In this document: piece after piece, positions 11,085 to 22,879 of the stretch
Layout: each line of letters opens with the position of its first letter
Position numbering within the stretch: position 1 is the first letter of the stretch
NCBI GenBank assembly: GCA_963169105.1
Contig: OY720635.1
Coordinates: 153,651,645-153,715,644, forward strand
DNA: 64,000 bases
Direction: 5' to 3'
From: Ceriagrion tenellum
Taxonomy: Eukaryota > Arthropoda > Insecta > Odonata > Coenagrionidae
Translations under genes and position numbers: made by a program
The notes under the pieces: model-generated
Told to the model about the DNA's origin: nothing
The model's input: the letters and a program-made list of their open reading frames with translations, nothing else
Databases searched by the model: none

Positions 11085-11530
11085 ATTAGTCGAAAAAACA
11101 TTCTTGGGACGCATTTCTCTATTTATGTGGTATAAACAACCATTCATATGGTATAATAATGATGATAGAACCTTTGTAAAATTTTCTCTCGAATTGAAGC
11201 ATTGCTAAGACTTGGATTGATGGTACAGAATTCAAAAATTGTAAGTAACATTATGGAAATATAACTATGTTTTTTGCTCGTAATGATACCTTGATATTAT
11301 TTAGCCACCACTATATTTGCATGAAACGTATCACCTCGCATGCAGGATAAAATCTGTGCATAGGTCATCGAATTAATTCAAACAATACATCAAAAGCCAT
11401 AAGGCTACTCTTAAAATAGCATTAAATTGCCAAGAAAGCGTATCGGTAAATTGAAATTTTTTTACTTTTATCAATACATATTGCTAATGAGAACAAGTAG
11501 GCTAAGTTTCATGGGTATCAATAAATAAAA
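11085..11530. repeat. Dispersed repeat, family B, copy 1
   Basis: Collinear landmarks with the copies at 12770, 22020 and 60620 include AGTCGAAAAAA near the left side, GTCATCGAA in the middle, TTAAAATAGCATTAAATTGC and then a run of T with CTTTTATCAATA. The copy is diverged. No ORF or terminal inverted repeat is evident. The class is unknown. Confidence 0.55.
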
Positions 11531-12769
11531 AAAATGGCTCCAACCACCATAAAAATCACCTCTTCTAATATCAATTCATCAGAATAGACCCACCTAGTCT
11601 ACGAGTTTCTGCCCATACGCCAGGAACTTTAGACTGAGATCTACTATCGAAGCATGACTCTTTTTGAACAATTTTAAGAATTTCATATCAAAGATATCCC
11701 CTTAGGACAAAGATTATAAACCATAAATTCCAATGTCGCGCTGAAGGCAAAACTAATTAAGTCACCGTGCAAGTGGTGCACGATGTACTTGCATTTGTCT
11801 CGATTTTTAACACTATGTGGGCGAATCACGGCCAAATAACTCCGAGGGAAATAACTAGTTCAATATTACAGACCGCCCGGACGTCAATTTCAGCCAAAAT
11901 ATCTCCGAATTTTGCATATTTTTTCTATAAAACGATCTGGATCACAACGTCTACCGTAAGGGAACAATTGCGGAGAAATGCATGAAAATAAGTTATCTAC
12001 ATGGTCTGGATTAAATACGGGCAATTAACACAGTCTTCTTTCAGATTGAGTATTTGAAACAAGGAATGAATGCCTTTTCCAAAAAAAAGTTATAATAATT
12101 TACTTTTTACAACGTCTCGATTCGGATTCGTAAAATTAAGAGAACGACCAATCTGCCCCGATTTTACTTTCCAAGGCAATAACTAACGTTTCGCAAAAAC
12201 GAAAGCTCACAAGTCGATCCTCGTCCCTTCAAAAATAGGAACACTTAAGTCACGGGCTGTTCCTCCAATGGAATTCCCGAATGTTCACAATACGAAACCA
12301 ATTGAAACAAATACTAATGACATCACTCGGCAGTGGAGGACACCAGCCCTCATAGACCTTCTCCAGAATTTCGTAAGACGTCTAATTACGGATTCGCCCC
12401 GCGATTATGGTCAGCAATTATCAGGCATCGTAATATGGTCCTTGAAGCGTAGCAAGTGAGCGTGGGTGCGAATAATGACAATTTTATGGCAACACACCAC
12501 GCCCTCCTTCTTCAACGAAGCGAATAAAAAAACACTTTCTTCACCGCGAATTACTTTGCAACACGGGGATACGTCACAACATCATAGACATGTGAAGGAA
12601 GACTGAAGCAATGTTGGAACATAATTTACTACAACCAAAGAGAGACTCCACCCATGGGCTCCTCCTATCTATCAAATACGCGTCAAGACGATAGCACAAC
12701 ACCGACGTCTTCGAGAAAAAATCTGGAGAACTTGAGATGACAGAAACAATGGGTAACATTTGGTACAGA
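11531..12769. other. Non-coding stretch between two family B copies
   Basis: Short ORFs at 11767-11985 and 12268-12459 (plus) lack recognisable motifs. I see no RNA gene or repeat terminus. Confidence 0.5.
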
Positions 12770-13345
12770 TTTTAATATTTTTAAACTTTTAATAACATTT
12801 TTTTTAAGTAAGCCGAAAAAAATTCTTGCACCACATTACACCTACGTGCAATCGTTTCTGTGTAGTAAACTCACCATACAGGCAGTAACTGAACTGATAC
12901 TAGTATTGCACTACACATAATTTTTGATTAAAACATGTTATGACGAGAGCTCCTCGCGCGGTATTCGAAAATAAGGAGAAATCATATTAAAATCTGTTCG
13001 AATTTGAATTGAAAATGAGACTTGTACTTTTCCACGATTGATAACCGTGGAAAAGCACAAAACTTATTTTAAATATGGATTCCAACATAAAATACTTCCA
13101 CGAAGTGACACCTGAAGGTGTACAGTTTAAAATATGCTGTTTTCGAACATTGGTCTTTGGCGTGACACTTGATTAATATCTGTTAGCGTCATTTATAAAA
13201 ACAAGAAATCGATAATTTCACATTTAGATGAAAATCTGTATGTGGATAATCAAGTATTTAATAATTTTAAGAAATATACCAAGCCACCGCTAAAGCGTTA
13301 ATTGTACATTGAATTGTCAAAAAAATCGGTATGATGCATTTTTTT
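12770..13345. repeat. Dispersed repeat, family B, copy 2
   Basis: It shares AACTCACCATACAGGCA (near 12870) with 22093, then AAACATGTTATGA and CGGTATTCGAAA, then the CGGTATGATGCATTTTTTTT end. Order and spacing match copies 3 and 4. It contains a short local hairpin, CTTTTCCACG-GGTTATC inverted, near 13030. Confidence 0.65.
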
Positions 13346-14300
13346 TTACTCTCTTCCCCTAGGCACTATCGCACACGATCAGTATCCGAGGGTGGCCTTT
13401 CTATACACTCGTCATCTGGCACTGAGCATATATTACAAAACATTCGCTTTGCTCGCTAATTGGCTCACCACCATCACGCACCTGACTTTTGGATAACTTT
13501 CCAAGCCATTACAAAATACATACTAAATAGCACATTAAATAATATTGGTAACAGGTGATAGGAAAGTTAAGAAAAAATGTATGAAACGAGGCCATTAAGA
13601 ATAAATGAATGCTAACTGATATTAAAAGTAGCATCAGTGGTGCTGTAATGCTTATGCAATTACATTCATGAGTTACAAATTTTTTAGCCTTTTTTCTAAT
13701 ATTCCCTTGAAAAAACAATGTATCGAGGAGTTACGAGTTTCCCCTACGACGTCCGTAGAAATAAATAGTACAAAATGCAGATTTCCAGGCAAACTCAATA
13801 ATTTTTTCGCATTAACCAGTTCTGTCACACCAGATATCACGTAGTTTGATTATATAAGTTTTCCAAGTCTAAATTTTCATTTTTATCGGTGTAAATTGAA
13901 TTCTATAATGCTTATTTTTAAAGAAGACGCGAGATTAGGAGCATCACGCAACAGCGCACGCACAATAAGGGAATATAGATTTCGAATAAACAGAGAGCCG
14001 GAAATATCGTTATGGGGAAAATCGGTTTCCTTTTTGAAGATATATCATTTTCAGGTTCGGCCGCAATTTTTGCCACGAATTGCCTGCGCACAATTAAAGG
14101 AGAAACCAATATTCCATCTCCCTTTAGCACATGCTTCAAGAAAATGAACGAAAGATTTATATATTTAAAGGGCATCATAACTTGATAAAATCAAATACAT
14201 AAGGGTTCCAACGCCTCATAAAGGCAAGGTATTAAAAACCTGAAGTCCTCACACAGGCAGACAGTACCTAAAATTGGGTACCTCATTCATTGAAATAATT
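13346..14300. other. AT-rich non-coding DNA
   Basis: ORFs at 13718-13509 (minus), 13896-14147 (plus) and 14178-13918 (minus) overlap one another and carry no recognisable domain. No repeat or RNA signal was found. Confidence 0.5.
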
Positions 14301-14339
14301 ATATTTTGACTTTTAAACCAAATTTTCCAACTAATTTCT

Positions 14340-14425
14340 CGTTTACCAAGACTTTCCAGGTCTTCCAGGCCCGAATTCAATTTCACTGGATTTTCCAGAT
14401 ATTCCAAGCCCGTAGCAACCTTGTT
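14340..14425. repeat. Degenerate short tandem block of TTTTCCAGRTNTTCCA units
   Basis: The phrases ACTTTCCAGGTCTTCCAGGC and GATTTTCCAGATATTCCAAG recur about 48 bp apart, each followed by CCCG. Similar TTTCCAG-rich sequence is familiar from dispersed repeats in several invertebrate genomes (from memory, not searched). The minus strand holds a 60-codon ORF made of this repeat, which is not counted as a gene. Confidence 0.5.
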
Positions 14426-15828
14426 AACCATTCACCTCGCCCAGTAACATTTAGGCACCGCCTCATAACCGTTCCCCTTATTGTTAGCTGTCACCATCGA
14501 ATTTCGCCAAATTTCCCTTCTTCATTTTCCATGTCAAGTCCTTCTTCGTTAATCTTTCTTATATTTCACCACCTATATTAACTGGTCCATTCCCTTAACA
14601 AATCCACGTATCCCGAAGACCTTCTACCTCTTCACATCATCATTTTTTTATGAGTCCAAGTTAGCAACCGCAAGGCATTAAGCTCCTCAGTCTCCAGTGA
14701 CCTTATCTTCCACTTCGCTACTTGGGGCGAGGAGTCAAGTCTTTACCACCGTTCCAATCCTCACCATATCCCGGACCACCAAAATACGGGCAGGTTGGGG
14801 CAACATTTATTTGAAATAGAGGATTTCTATAGTAGTTTTCCCCTCTTTATTTAAACTTTAACACATACACACATTTCAAATGCATTACTATTTGGTTAGA
14901 TCGAAAGATTTATCATTAGAAGTGTTGAATACAAGACTTCTGATATTTTTTCAACTCACTAGAATTGTGCGCTTATTTACTTTTAGCGCAGGGATCTCCT
15001 CAGTCGAATGTCCTCTAGACAATAAAATGAGATGCTCACGAGTCCGTCGGCATGATTGCTGAGGCCGTCACACGTTCCCAGGTGATGGCCAACGCGGCGA
15101 TTCGAAGACGAGCTCGTGATCGACAAATAAATTACGTTTCGCAATGCTCGTCAGATTTCAGAATCCTCTTTTGGCACGCCTCCAATGGGGATGGTCAGGG
15201 TTTCCGCGTCTTCCATGAGGTGAGAGGTCACGTATTCCCTCAATAGCCTCCAGCGCTTGGCTCAAGGAAAATCCGCCTCTCCTTCCGAGACACCACGCAA
15301 CTAATATGGTTCCAAAATGCAAAGCGAAATGGAAGGAAGCCAGAATGAATAATTTACATTCAGTATGCCAAGGAATCACTCCAATGATGGATGGCGAAAT
15401 TGAAAAATACGGACGCAATATAAATCAAACCATTATCTCACCGAGTATGCAAGCATTATAATGATTTAATCTGTTATTAGACACGCAATATGCGTCGGTA
15501 TTTCTTATCCACGCTCTCCAAGTAAAGGAGAAAGTTGAGAAGAAAGATATCAACTCGTAATGACATATAGGAGGAAAAAATTAAAGACGAATTCCCTGAC
15601 TAACATAGCAACATGGAACGTAGAATAAAAAAATTGAGTGAACCCAATGAACACCAATCGATTTTAAACCTTAGCAACTATGGAAAAGGTTCATAAAATT
15701 CTTCATAAAAGGATGTCATGAGTATTTTTGGTGACAAACGAACATAATAAGAATGACACAACATACATTTTTATCTATCCAATTGGGAGCATTATAAATA
15801 TTTTATTGTGATTTATTTCGGATCTTAA

Positions 15829-15936
15829 CCGGGTTAAAACCGCACTGCTGCCAACATAGGTAATAAGATTCCACCCTCATGACGATGGACCACTCGACCA
15901 TCGAAACGTCGGCAGCAATGCAGAGCTCCAACCCGG
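15829..15936 (+). repeat. Palindromic unit carrying a CTGAWGAY-type hairpin motif
   Basis: The outer arms ACCGGGTT (15829) and AACCCGGT (ending 15936) pair, and inner arms GCACTGCTGCC and GGCAGCAATGC also pair. Inside lies TGACGATGG, a nine-base loop, CCATC, then GAAACGTCGG (15880-15911). The same TGAMGAYGG-stem-GAAAYGTCGG text occurs at 27.4, 31.1 and 38.6 kb. The whole unit could fold as a long hairpin RNA or DNA. The 92-residue ORFs across it on the minus strand are read-through. Confidence 0.7.
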
Positions 15937-16167
15937 TGGAGATCCCGAATAAAACTTGATAACAGCAGACGCCGGGAGAGCCTCGGATCATTTTCAATAT
16001 TACGATTGTTGCGATAATTTGCGGTGGTCTTAATAACAATCTCTGGTGAAAAAATCGGTAAAAATGGGAATCTCTCATTAATCATTAATAGCCGTAACCT
16101 GTCGGCAAAAGGTACGTTTCGTTAAAGGTCAGATAAAATCCTCCCTATGTTCCACACTTACTGGACC

Positions 16168-16442
16168 CTAGATGTACAGTCACTTCATAAAGTATCGCGA
16201 CACGTTATGCTAGCGGTTTGTATAGGTCGGCTTTCGAAGCTGGAAGTACGTTGGCTATCCTGAGCCATCTCTGATGACTATGAGCATTTCCAGGTACAGT
16301 ATGATATTTATTGAAAGTCAAGAGGGACATAGCCACCAGAGATAGTTCAGGATAGCCAACTTATTTCGAGCTACGACATCCGACCTATACGAACCGCTAG
16401 CGTAGTGTTTCGCGATACTTTATGAAGTGACTGTACATCTAG
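16168..16442. mobile_element. Palindromic MITE, mariner/Tc1-like
   Basis: The two halves are inverted copies of each other over about 110 bp, separated by a ~50 bp centre. The left end is CTAGATGTACAGTCACTTCA, and the right end is its exact reverse complement. If the element starts at GATGTACAG it is flanked by TA on both sides; if it starts at CAGTC, TA also flanks it. TA target duplication plus a CAGT start are typical of Tc1/mariner. There is no ORF, so it is non-autonomous. It abuts LINE sequence at 16446, so one may have inserted next to the other. Confidence 0.85.
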
Positions 16443-16445
16443 CAT

Positions 16446-16775
16446 TTCCTTCCTCTAGGCATACTTCCTTCGCTTCTTCATCCCGTCCATAAAAACTTAT
16501 TGTCTTTCTTCATCTTCTCCGCTTTCTCAGCATCCTTCCCTTTATCACTTAAGCCATCGCCCCTAATTAATTTGATCCAGCCACCTAGTCTGCCTCCTCT
16601 TGACCTCATCCAAAAGACTCCTTTCCTTACCCACCATACTTAGAACTTTCTCGCTTGTCTTCCTTTCCGTCCACGGCACCTTCTCCATCCTTCTCCACAC
16701 CCACATCACGTCGCCCTTTCTCGTAGTCTATGTTTGCGCCTCATTTACCGCTCAACGCTTCAACAATGTGTTAAA
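16446..16775 (-). mobile_element. LINE lineage A C-terminal fragment
   Basis: This is antisense LINE sequence with the CTTCATCCCGTCCATAAA block (DGMK region) near 16478 and, further on, the block that encodes WRRMEKVPWTERKTSEKV on the minus strand near 16630-16700. The frame is broken by stops. It is separated from the next LINE piece (16935) by a different repeat tail. Confidence 0.8.
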
Positions 16776-16825
16776 AAACTGACTGCAATAAAGGTGTCCC
16801 ACGCATTTAAATACGATAACATATA

Positions 16826-16890
16826 ATTACTACCCTCGGCAGGGACATGTGGCAAGGGGTGTTAGAGCCCCAGCCATGAGTAGGGGATGG
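16826..16890 (+). mobile_element. CR1/Jockey-like LINE 3' tail block
   Basis: The block contains ACTACCCTCGGCAGGG, GTGGCAAGGGGTGTTAG and CCCCAGCC, matching the order of tail segments at 48736, 60536 and 63020 (CTACATACTAYCC, GGCAGGGG-TGTTA, GACACCAGCCG). The 63 kb copy is joined to reverse-transcriptase sequence, which identifies the family. Here only the tail remains. Confidence 0.55.
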
Positions 16891-16934
16891 AATGAGAAAA
16901 AAGAATAGGAAGAGATATCCCGGATTTCATTCAG

Positions 16935-17320
16935 AAGTTTCCTTTCCTCACCCGCTCCATTCTAGGAACATCTGCGTTAGTCTTCCTTTCTGTACACCAC
17001 ACCCTCTCCATCCTACTGCGAACCCACATCTCAACCACCTGCAGCCTATTCACTTCCTCCTTCCTGAGGGTCCACGTTTCTGGACCATACAGCGCTTAAC
17101 TCCATACCTAGCTCTTCACGAGTCTCTTTATTTGTAGCCTTACCCAAGGTAGTTGATGCCAGCTAATTAAACTATTACTAAACGATTCCTTATCTAACGC
17201 TCTTTTCCTCATGTCTTTGCCAAAAAGTCCATTTTCTTCTATCACACTACCCAAGTAATTTAAATGGTCTACTTGCTCCAGTTTGTGTCCTCATACTGTT
17301 AGACCAGCCTCGCACTGCTC
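16935..17320 (-). mobile_element. LINE RT C-terminal fragment (lineage A)
   Basis: The minus strand encodes EQVDHLNYLGSVIEENG followed by FGKDMRKRALDKESF near 17280-17180, the signature after the RT catalytic core of LINE polymerases (-YLGS-I-EDG----I--RI--AK). Further along are remnants of the WSRNV-PQEGG and VGSQ-DGEGV blocks. Several stops and frameshifts are present. The catalytic FADD-type motif would lie beyond 17320 and is missing, so this is a 5'-truncated dead copy. Confidence 0.85.
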
Positions 17321-17499
17321 TCGAAACTCACGCAATCGAAAGGCCCCATCAGTCGATTGCATGAATGATTTGGTAGGGGTGTGTTGAGATTGGTAGGTAA
17401 TATCGCGCACTAGCTCGCCTTCCGTTTTAGAATGAGCCAAGTTAGTCCAAGCTTAGTTGTAGCGAATGAGCATGATATAGTCATGTTCACACCGTGCTT

Positions 17500-17860
17500 C
17501 GTAAATCTCGGGGTCGCGGGGAGGGGGCGCAGTCTCCCTTCCATTCCACGACCCAAAACCCACCTTTTCGACCCCTTCCCCTACCCCTTCCCCCTCCCCA
17601 TCGCCGCACCTCTCCTCCCCCATCCCTCCCGCGTACAAACACTCGAAACGTTAGCCATTGTGAGCCTCGCTCATTTTCCGCCTCGAAGTCACACTTAAAC
17701 GGTAAACAAGAGGTGGGAGGGGGGAGCATAGCGCGAGACGAAATGATGACACTCGGCCACCTCACCTCCTCCATGAGAGAGATACACTTGGCGAGGGCGG
17801 CCGACGACCGGTTACGGGAGTTTGAGCGAGATATTATTTCCCTTTGAATTAAATGAATCT
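17500..17860. promoter_or_regulatory. Pyrimidine-rich CpG-containing patch
   Basis: Runs of C-rich sequence (CCCCTTCCCCTACCCCTTCC around 17575 and further blocks to 17635) give long accidental ORFs on both strands. The minus strand has five or more GGGG blocks, enough for a G-quadruplex. A promoter or first exon is possible but there is no defined start, donor or TATA element that I can support. Confidence 0.25.
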
Positions 17861-17899
17861 GGCTTCTCCGCAACGAAAAATATCCCATCTTTACAAAGA

Positions 17900-17965
17900 C
17901 ACCACACTATACTCACTACAAACTACACACACTTTACAGACTATACAGACTACACACACTTTAAC
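17900..17965. repeat. Short imperfect tandem repeat
   Basis: The phrases ACTATAC, ACTACA, CACACACTTTACAGACTAT and CAGACTACACACACTTTA repeat with a period of about 28 bp. It is a small degenerate minisatellite with no coding content. Confidence 0.55.
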
Positions 17966-18564
17966 TGATCTATATTGTTTTTGTTGATTTTTACCTATTC
18001 TCTGTTGTTCAATTGAATACTTTTAAACCTTTTACCTCGGAGAATATCTATTTTATGTGGCATGTTACTTATTTATTACAACCTTTTATCACTGTTGCTA
18101 TTTATTCGTTTTATCTTGTTGTTTTTTTCTAGGATCTATTACATGTTATTGTCGAAACGTCATCTGATAAAGTCGTGCAGAGTATAAACGACAGGAGCCG
18201 GGCCATCGGAGGAAATCGCTGTTCTTGGGCATCCAGCTGAGTCCCAGAAACAAGGCGACTTCCATGGTCTACGATGTAACCTTTGAAGACCTGTTGTTAT
18301 TACTATGATCTTTTAATTTTTTTTTATTTTTGACTATAAACCAATAATAAATTGAAAACACTTTGTAAAGAGCCCTGGTGTTGGGGTTGCGGGGGCCACC
18401 TGGCCTCATCTGCCCCAGGCAAAATAAACACTAGTCGAGTCACTAAAATAAAATTCCTTAGTACGGTGGGCGAAAAAAGGAAACTTATTAAGGTTATCCA
18501 GGATAGGCGGGGTACGTGGCTGGAGGAACAACAAAGGACGATGAGTTGCTCATAGAAATCTCTA

Positions 18565-18850
18565 TCACTACATACTACCATGTGTGCCGCCGCATGGGCG
18601 TGTGGTAGGGGGCATTGAGACAAGCCTATGAAGACCACAGGAGAGGGAAGGATGTTGGGCAAACCTGGGAATGGGAAGAAAGAGAATAGGTTTCATGGAC
18701 GGGACGAAGAAGAGTAAGAATTACGCTGAGGAGAAAAAGTAAACACTTAAGGCAGATAGGACTCAGGAAGTGTAGAAAATTGGTAGAAGTTTCTCTGACT
18801 TACAACAAAACCTGCCATTTACCGGTAGAATACTTATAAAAGAAAAATAA
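18565..18850 (+). mobile_element. Composite LINE remnant, sense orientation
   Basis: The first part (18565-18635) holds the GCCGCCGCATGGGCGTGTGG block of the CR1-like tail. From 18640 the plus strand encodes a decayed lineage A terminus: EGRMLGKPGNGKK, then the FMDG-KK equivalent in another frame, ending near CCATTTACCGGTAGAA. This mirrors the antisense copies at 3196 and 19380. It is non-functional. Confidence 0.7.
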
Positions 18851-18884
18851 AAATGCACCAAAATATCCGTCTCTTACCGTACTA

Positions 18885-19180
18885 CTTTTCGAATTGTTTG
18901 TCAAAAAAATACCTGCCATTTTCTACGGGTGAAGGGATGCATCTAGAGAGAGAGATTTCATTTTTTTAAAAGGAGGAGTCCTTATCCCCAAGATCTCGTC
19001 AGAAATTCAAAAGTTTTTAGTTTGTCTTAATTCTCAACTATTTCTAAAAATTAAAAATTACAGAGAGCTGAAAATTTTACATAGTCGAGAAAAAAATGCT
19101 TTTGAGTATGCAATTTGTTAAGACGGTGTGAAAAATGTCAAATGAGCAACTCCTGTACGCATATATATTTGATTACTGAG
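18885..19180. repeat. Probable family T fragment
   Basis: Reverse-complemented, the part around 18915-18960 reads TCTCTCTAGATGCAT, then TTCACCCGTAGAAAATGG, resembling the TCTCTAGAGTGCATGCCTGT and ACCATTT-CCAAATG interior of the 55485-56022 element. Neither terminal repeat is visible, so it is an internal remnant. Confidence 0.4.
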
Positions 19181-19379
19181 AATTTCAGATGCACGGTTTC
19201 TTTTCCCGTTATCATCTGCCTTTTTTTCTAATTGAAAATTTTCATTTACTCTTGAGAAACTGCATCAATCGTGAAATACTGAAAGCCGCCGTTATCTTTT
19301 ATCCAGCTTTTCATATGTTCAAGTCAGTGGACCACATTCATTTTATTTATGTAATCTTTCGATTGAAGGTTTATTTTAT

Positions 19380-19560
19380 TGTAAGAGAAAACCCTCCAGA
19401 TTATCCACACTTGCAGAGCACGGTCTACCTCCAGAAATTCCTCCTCCATCTCAGCATACGATCAACCCTTTTCATCCCGTCCATAAAACCTTTTCTCTTT
19501 CTACCCCTTCCCCGCTTGCTCAACATCCTTCATTCCAATCATGACCTTGAGTAAACTAAA
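19380..19560 (-). mobile_element. LINE lineage A 3' fragment
   Basis: The antisense text carries CTTTTCATCCCGTCCATAAA near 19460, preceded by ACTTGCAGAG (compare ACTTGCGAGG at 3260 and CACAAGTGCAGG at 26860). The minus strand corresponds to the KRKGFMDGMKR region. A 121-codon ORF on the plus strand through it is antisense and is not a gene. Confidence 0.75.
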
Positions 19561-19739
19561 CTATTTAGCTCTTTTGGCCCTGGTAGCACTGAAATCGGTA
19601 CATGCACAAATCAAAGAAAATATATACTAAGTACCTTTTCACACATGTATAGCAGCAATTACTCGCATATATCCATCTGCTTTACCATTCACAAGGTTAA
19701 AAAAAACCCTCCCTGCTCCTCGAGACACTTCCTATTGCC

Positions 19740-20040
19740 TCCTCCTCCCCGGAGGCAGGAATTCCCTCCATCTGGGCCCGTCCTATCGCCGCTCGAAAGC
19801 CGTGGCTCGTGAATGTCGGAGTAAGCGAGAGAAGCCACCGATCAACGACGCCAGAGAGAGTAGGTCATCCATTCGAGCGGAGAGGATTCCAGATGGGAAA
19901 GGGGAAGGGGGATGGGTGGCTAAGACTCCCAATTTCAAAGCGTCGCCCATTGGTGGAAGAGGACCTCTTCGTCCTCTTTGTACACAAGTCCGAGACGAAT
20001 CGAACGAAACGATTTCATGACTCAATGGGCCCGAGTCATA
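19740..20040. promoter_or_regulatory. CpG-containing patch, possible promoter or exon
   Basis: Base composition rises to moderate GC with frequent CpG between two AT-rich areas. ORFs of 72-85 codons overlap on both strands, so strand cannot be chosen. The one starting at 19809 (plus) has a basic N-terminal half but no recognisable domain. No strong donor is apparent. Confidence 0.25.
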
Positions 20041-21660
20041 ACGATACCGGACGAGAGATGAGTTAGCTTAAATCGCCGATTTCATCCCGGGCACATGCTA
20101 AATATCCAGACGATTGCCCACGAGCGATAACACCAAGTTCCGGTTACCTTCCATTATTTAAACCCACCTTATGAACTCCAAAAGTGGTATCACTTGGAAA
20201 TAAAAAGAAGAGAAAAGTGATGTCTTTAACTCATTGCCTGAATGGACATTTTTTTCTAGATAGCTTATGAGGTTAGGAGAATTCGTGTATAGACTGTCGC
20301 AAAACCAACCAATCAGCTAGTAAAATTCTAAAACGTCCACAAAATGTTAATAAATAATGATAATACGCAATTTAATAGTCATATAATGAATATTATTCAA
20401 CTAATGAATACCTTTCATAAAGATACGACCTAAAACCGAGATTGACAAAGAAAAATTTAGTAACACAGCTAGGACAGCAAAATAATTCATTTGGAAAATA
20501 CTACAGTTGGAGTGGCTAATGTAAATATTTTATCGTACGCACTCAACTAATTCTGTTCACTTACGCGCGAATAAATCCAAAATAAAGCAGTCATCCTCAT
20601 TATCAGTCATCAATCCATCTACTAATATCTTCACTTCGATGACCCTCGAACTTGGATGCAAATAAATACGCCATGAAACACTTACTTGACTTGGGTTCGA
20701 ACGCGGATTCCCCGTATTCCGTTGACTGCACTGTGGACTGGGGAAGAGTACATCCAGAAACACGCTTTATCGAGTCACCGCTTAAATGCGCCATGAATGA
20801 CGATTACTATGTATTGAAGGAGCTGGCTGATACAACTCACCGGCATTTGGACATCCGGTTTTGTATTCAAGTAACGTCTTACCTTCACGATTTCTTCCTT
20901 TTCATTTGTAATTTATTTTCATAACGAAAAGATTTTTTTCATAGAAGACAGAGAAAAAAATTAAACGGTAAATAAGTTGGTTGAGCCACGTTGAACGCGT
21001 ATGGTACTTCCAACGAGATATCATTTCGTAAATAATTCGAAGGATTTTGCCTCATTTTAATGATTAGAACTAATTTTTACAATGGCGACAGAAGGTCAAT
21101 CACTTGCCATTACACTTTTCAAGTAATGATAAAAATAATATCCATTTTTATTGAAAATTGTGCGGGTATACACTCCAGATAGACTTCATTATAAAAAAGA
21201 GCAACTCCTAAAACAATTATCTAGTTATAAAATAAATAGCATCGTTTTTATTCTTTCTGAAGGATTTTTCTAGTGAAACAAATTGCTCATCTGAGTATTT
21301 GATTGAGAGTAGCACAAAAATCTACAAGTTCTGAGGCGTTAAAAAAATTAATCAAGTTAAAACCATTCACATGTAGACTCAGAAAATTACAGAGAATTTC
21401 AGTGGTTTAAAAAAGTATCTGCGCGAGTGATGCAACAATGTGTGCTCCTTCTTCTTCAAGGTTTTATAATTAAAAAAATAAAGTGTGCATTTTGTTTCAT
21501 TTAGCCTTGGGAAAAATCTCTCTCAAATTACCTTTAAAACCAAGCGGCGCTCAACAAACCCTTCATTTGGAAACACTTGCGTGTCGTCCAGTCTTTCGCA
21601 TTCCCTCCTCCACACCACCAACGTGAGCTCTGAATGCTAAACGCGCGGGCTTTGGCAATT
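20041..21660. other. AT-rich stretch with one weak exon candidate
   Basis: Mostly non-coding. At 20652-20875 the plus strand encodes MDANKYAMKHLLDLGSNAD and FIESPLKCAMNDDYYVLKEL, followed by a possible CAA|GTAACG donor. No upstream support or family match is seen, so I do not call it a gene. At about 21.17 kb the ACACTCCAGATAGACTT text resembles the interior of family T elements. Confidence 0.4.
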
Positions 21661-21689
21661 CACACGCCACTTGTATATGTCCGTTCTGA

Positions 21690-22015
21690 CTCAAGTTCCC
21701 CACCCGGTGGGATGCCATTGGGGGACCATTTCACCCCCGGAATATGTTACCGGAATGCCATCACGTCATATATTGTTTGAATTCAAGACTTCACCTTATG
21801 GAGGGGCTAATTCTGTGGTTTCCTGCCCCGTTGCCCTCCTCATCGCAGTACTCCGGCCGATTCCATGAACTAACTCTCACCCGCAGCTGGGGCTGTTAGT
21901 ACCGGACCGATCTTACTGATCTGCGCCATCAGAGCCCACCGCCGAGACTGCTGCCTCTCCTCAGTGCTACCGAACATTTTAAGGTGTCTGGAGCGGTAAT
22001 CGTGGATCACCGAGG
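21690..22015. mobile_element. GC-richer repeat remnant, possibly LINE UTR
   Basis: On the minus strand the phrases GATGAGGAGGGCAACGGGGC, GCCCCTCCATAAGGTGAAG, ATTCCGG and GGGGGTGAAATGGTCCCCC read like untranslated sequence of arthropod LINEs that I recall, but there is no second copy in the window to prove it. A short palindrome, CCCACCCGGTGGG, is at 21700. No gene. Confidence 0.35.
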
Positions 22016-22019
22016 GCAC

Positions 22020-22505
22020 ATTTTAATATTCTTTAAGTCGAAAAAATATCCTGGACCACATCTCAATTTAAAGCATCAGTGTGTGTGCTGGAACTCACCA
22101 TACAGGCAACAGTGAAAATAGTACAAGAAGTACATTTTAAGTTTTCTTACGGTAAAAACTTGTTATGAGTAAATTTTTCAGCACGGTATTCGAAACTCAG
22201 ACGAAATAACATTGAAATTATGCTGTTTCCCACTGCTGAACTCGGCGCAACGCCATGATATTTGTTAGCAACAATTGTAACCATGATAAATGTATTATTT
22301 ATCGTTAATAAGAAACTACGTATGTACATATGTCATCTAGTTATTACAAAATTTAGGTAATGACCAACAGGCCAACACGTGTTAAAATTGGATAGAATTG
22401 CCAAAAAACAAATTGGTAGGATAAAATTTTGTCACTTGCATCTGTAAATATTACGAATCGAAACTAACTCGCGTGAAAATTTTCAGTTTGACACATAATC
22501 AAAAG
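22020..22505. repeat. Dispersed repeat, family B, copy 3
   Basis: It has AAGTCGAAAAAATATCCTGG, AACTCACCATACAGGCA, ACTTGTTATGA, GCACGGTATTCGAAA, ATATTTGTTAG, AATGTATTATTT, CATATGTCATC and GTGTTAAAAT in the same order as copies 2 and 4. About 480 bp with no ORF. It is the best preserved of the four with copy 4. Confidence 0.7.
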
Positions 22506-22879
22506 TCGCTTCAACCATCTCAAATAGCATGAGGAAAATTAAAAGTCATGAAGTTTCGTACAGAAAAAATATATTATTCCAAATTCCGGATTACTCGGTC
22601 TCGAAACCACGACCATAGGATTGGGAATCGAACACGTGACTACTAGGCCAACCCCACCCCATACAAACTAAATGCGGAGAAAAAGAGTGGGAATTTGATG
22701 GCTTTGGGGGAGCGCATTATGAGATGGGCCATTCGCCACTCGACCCCCTTCCCAATGGACAATGCGAGGAATTAAAAAGAGGGTGGTGGGAGGGGGCGTT
22801 TCCATAGCATGCACGTTTCTCCCTCCTTCTATTCCACTCGAAAACTTTAAAATCGAGAGAGTCGATGAGGAAAGTTGCT

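Noticed and set aside
18151..18185. GTCGAAACGTCATCTGATAA as another hairpin-motif copy
   Set aside because: The GAAACGTC part fits, but the CTGAWGA element is on the wrong side and no stem forms; counted as unproven.
22590..22665. tRNA-like text on the minus strand (GTGTTCGATTCCC)
   Set aside because: A B-box-like phrase is present but the A box is missing or far too close, and no cloverleaf can be drawn; at most a decayed SINE.
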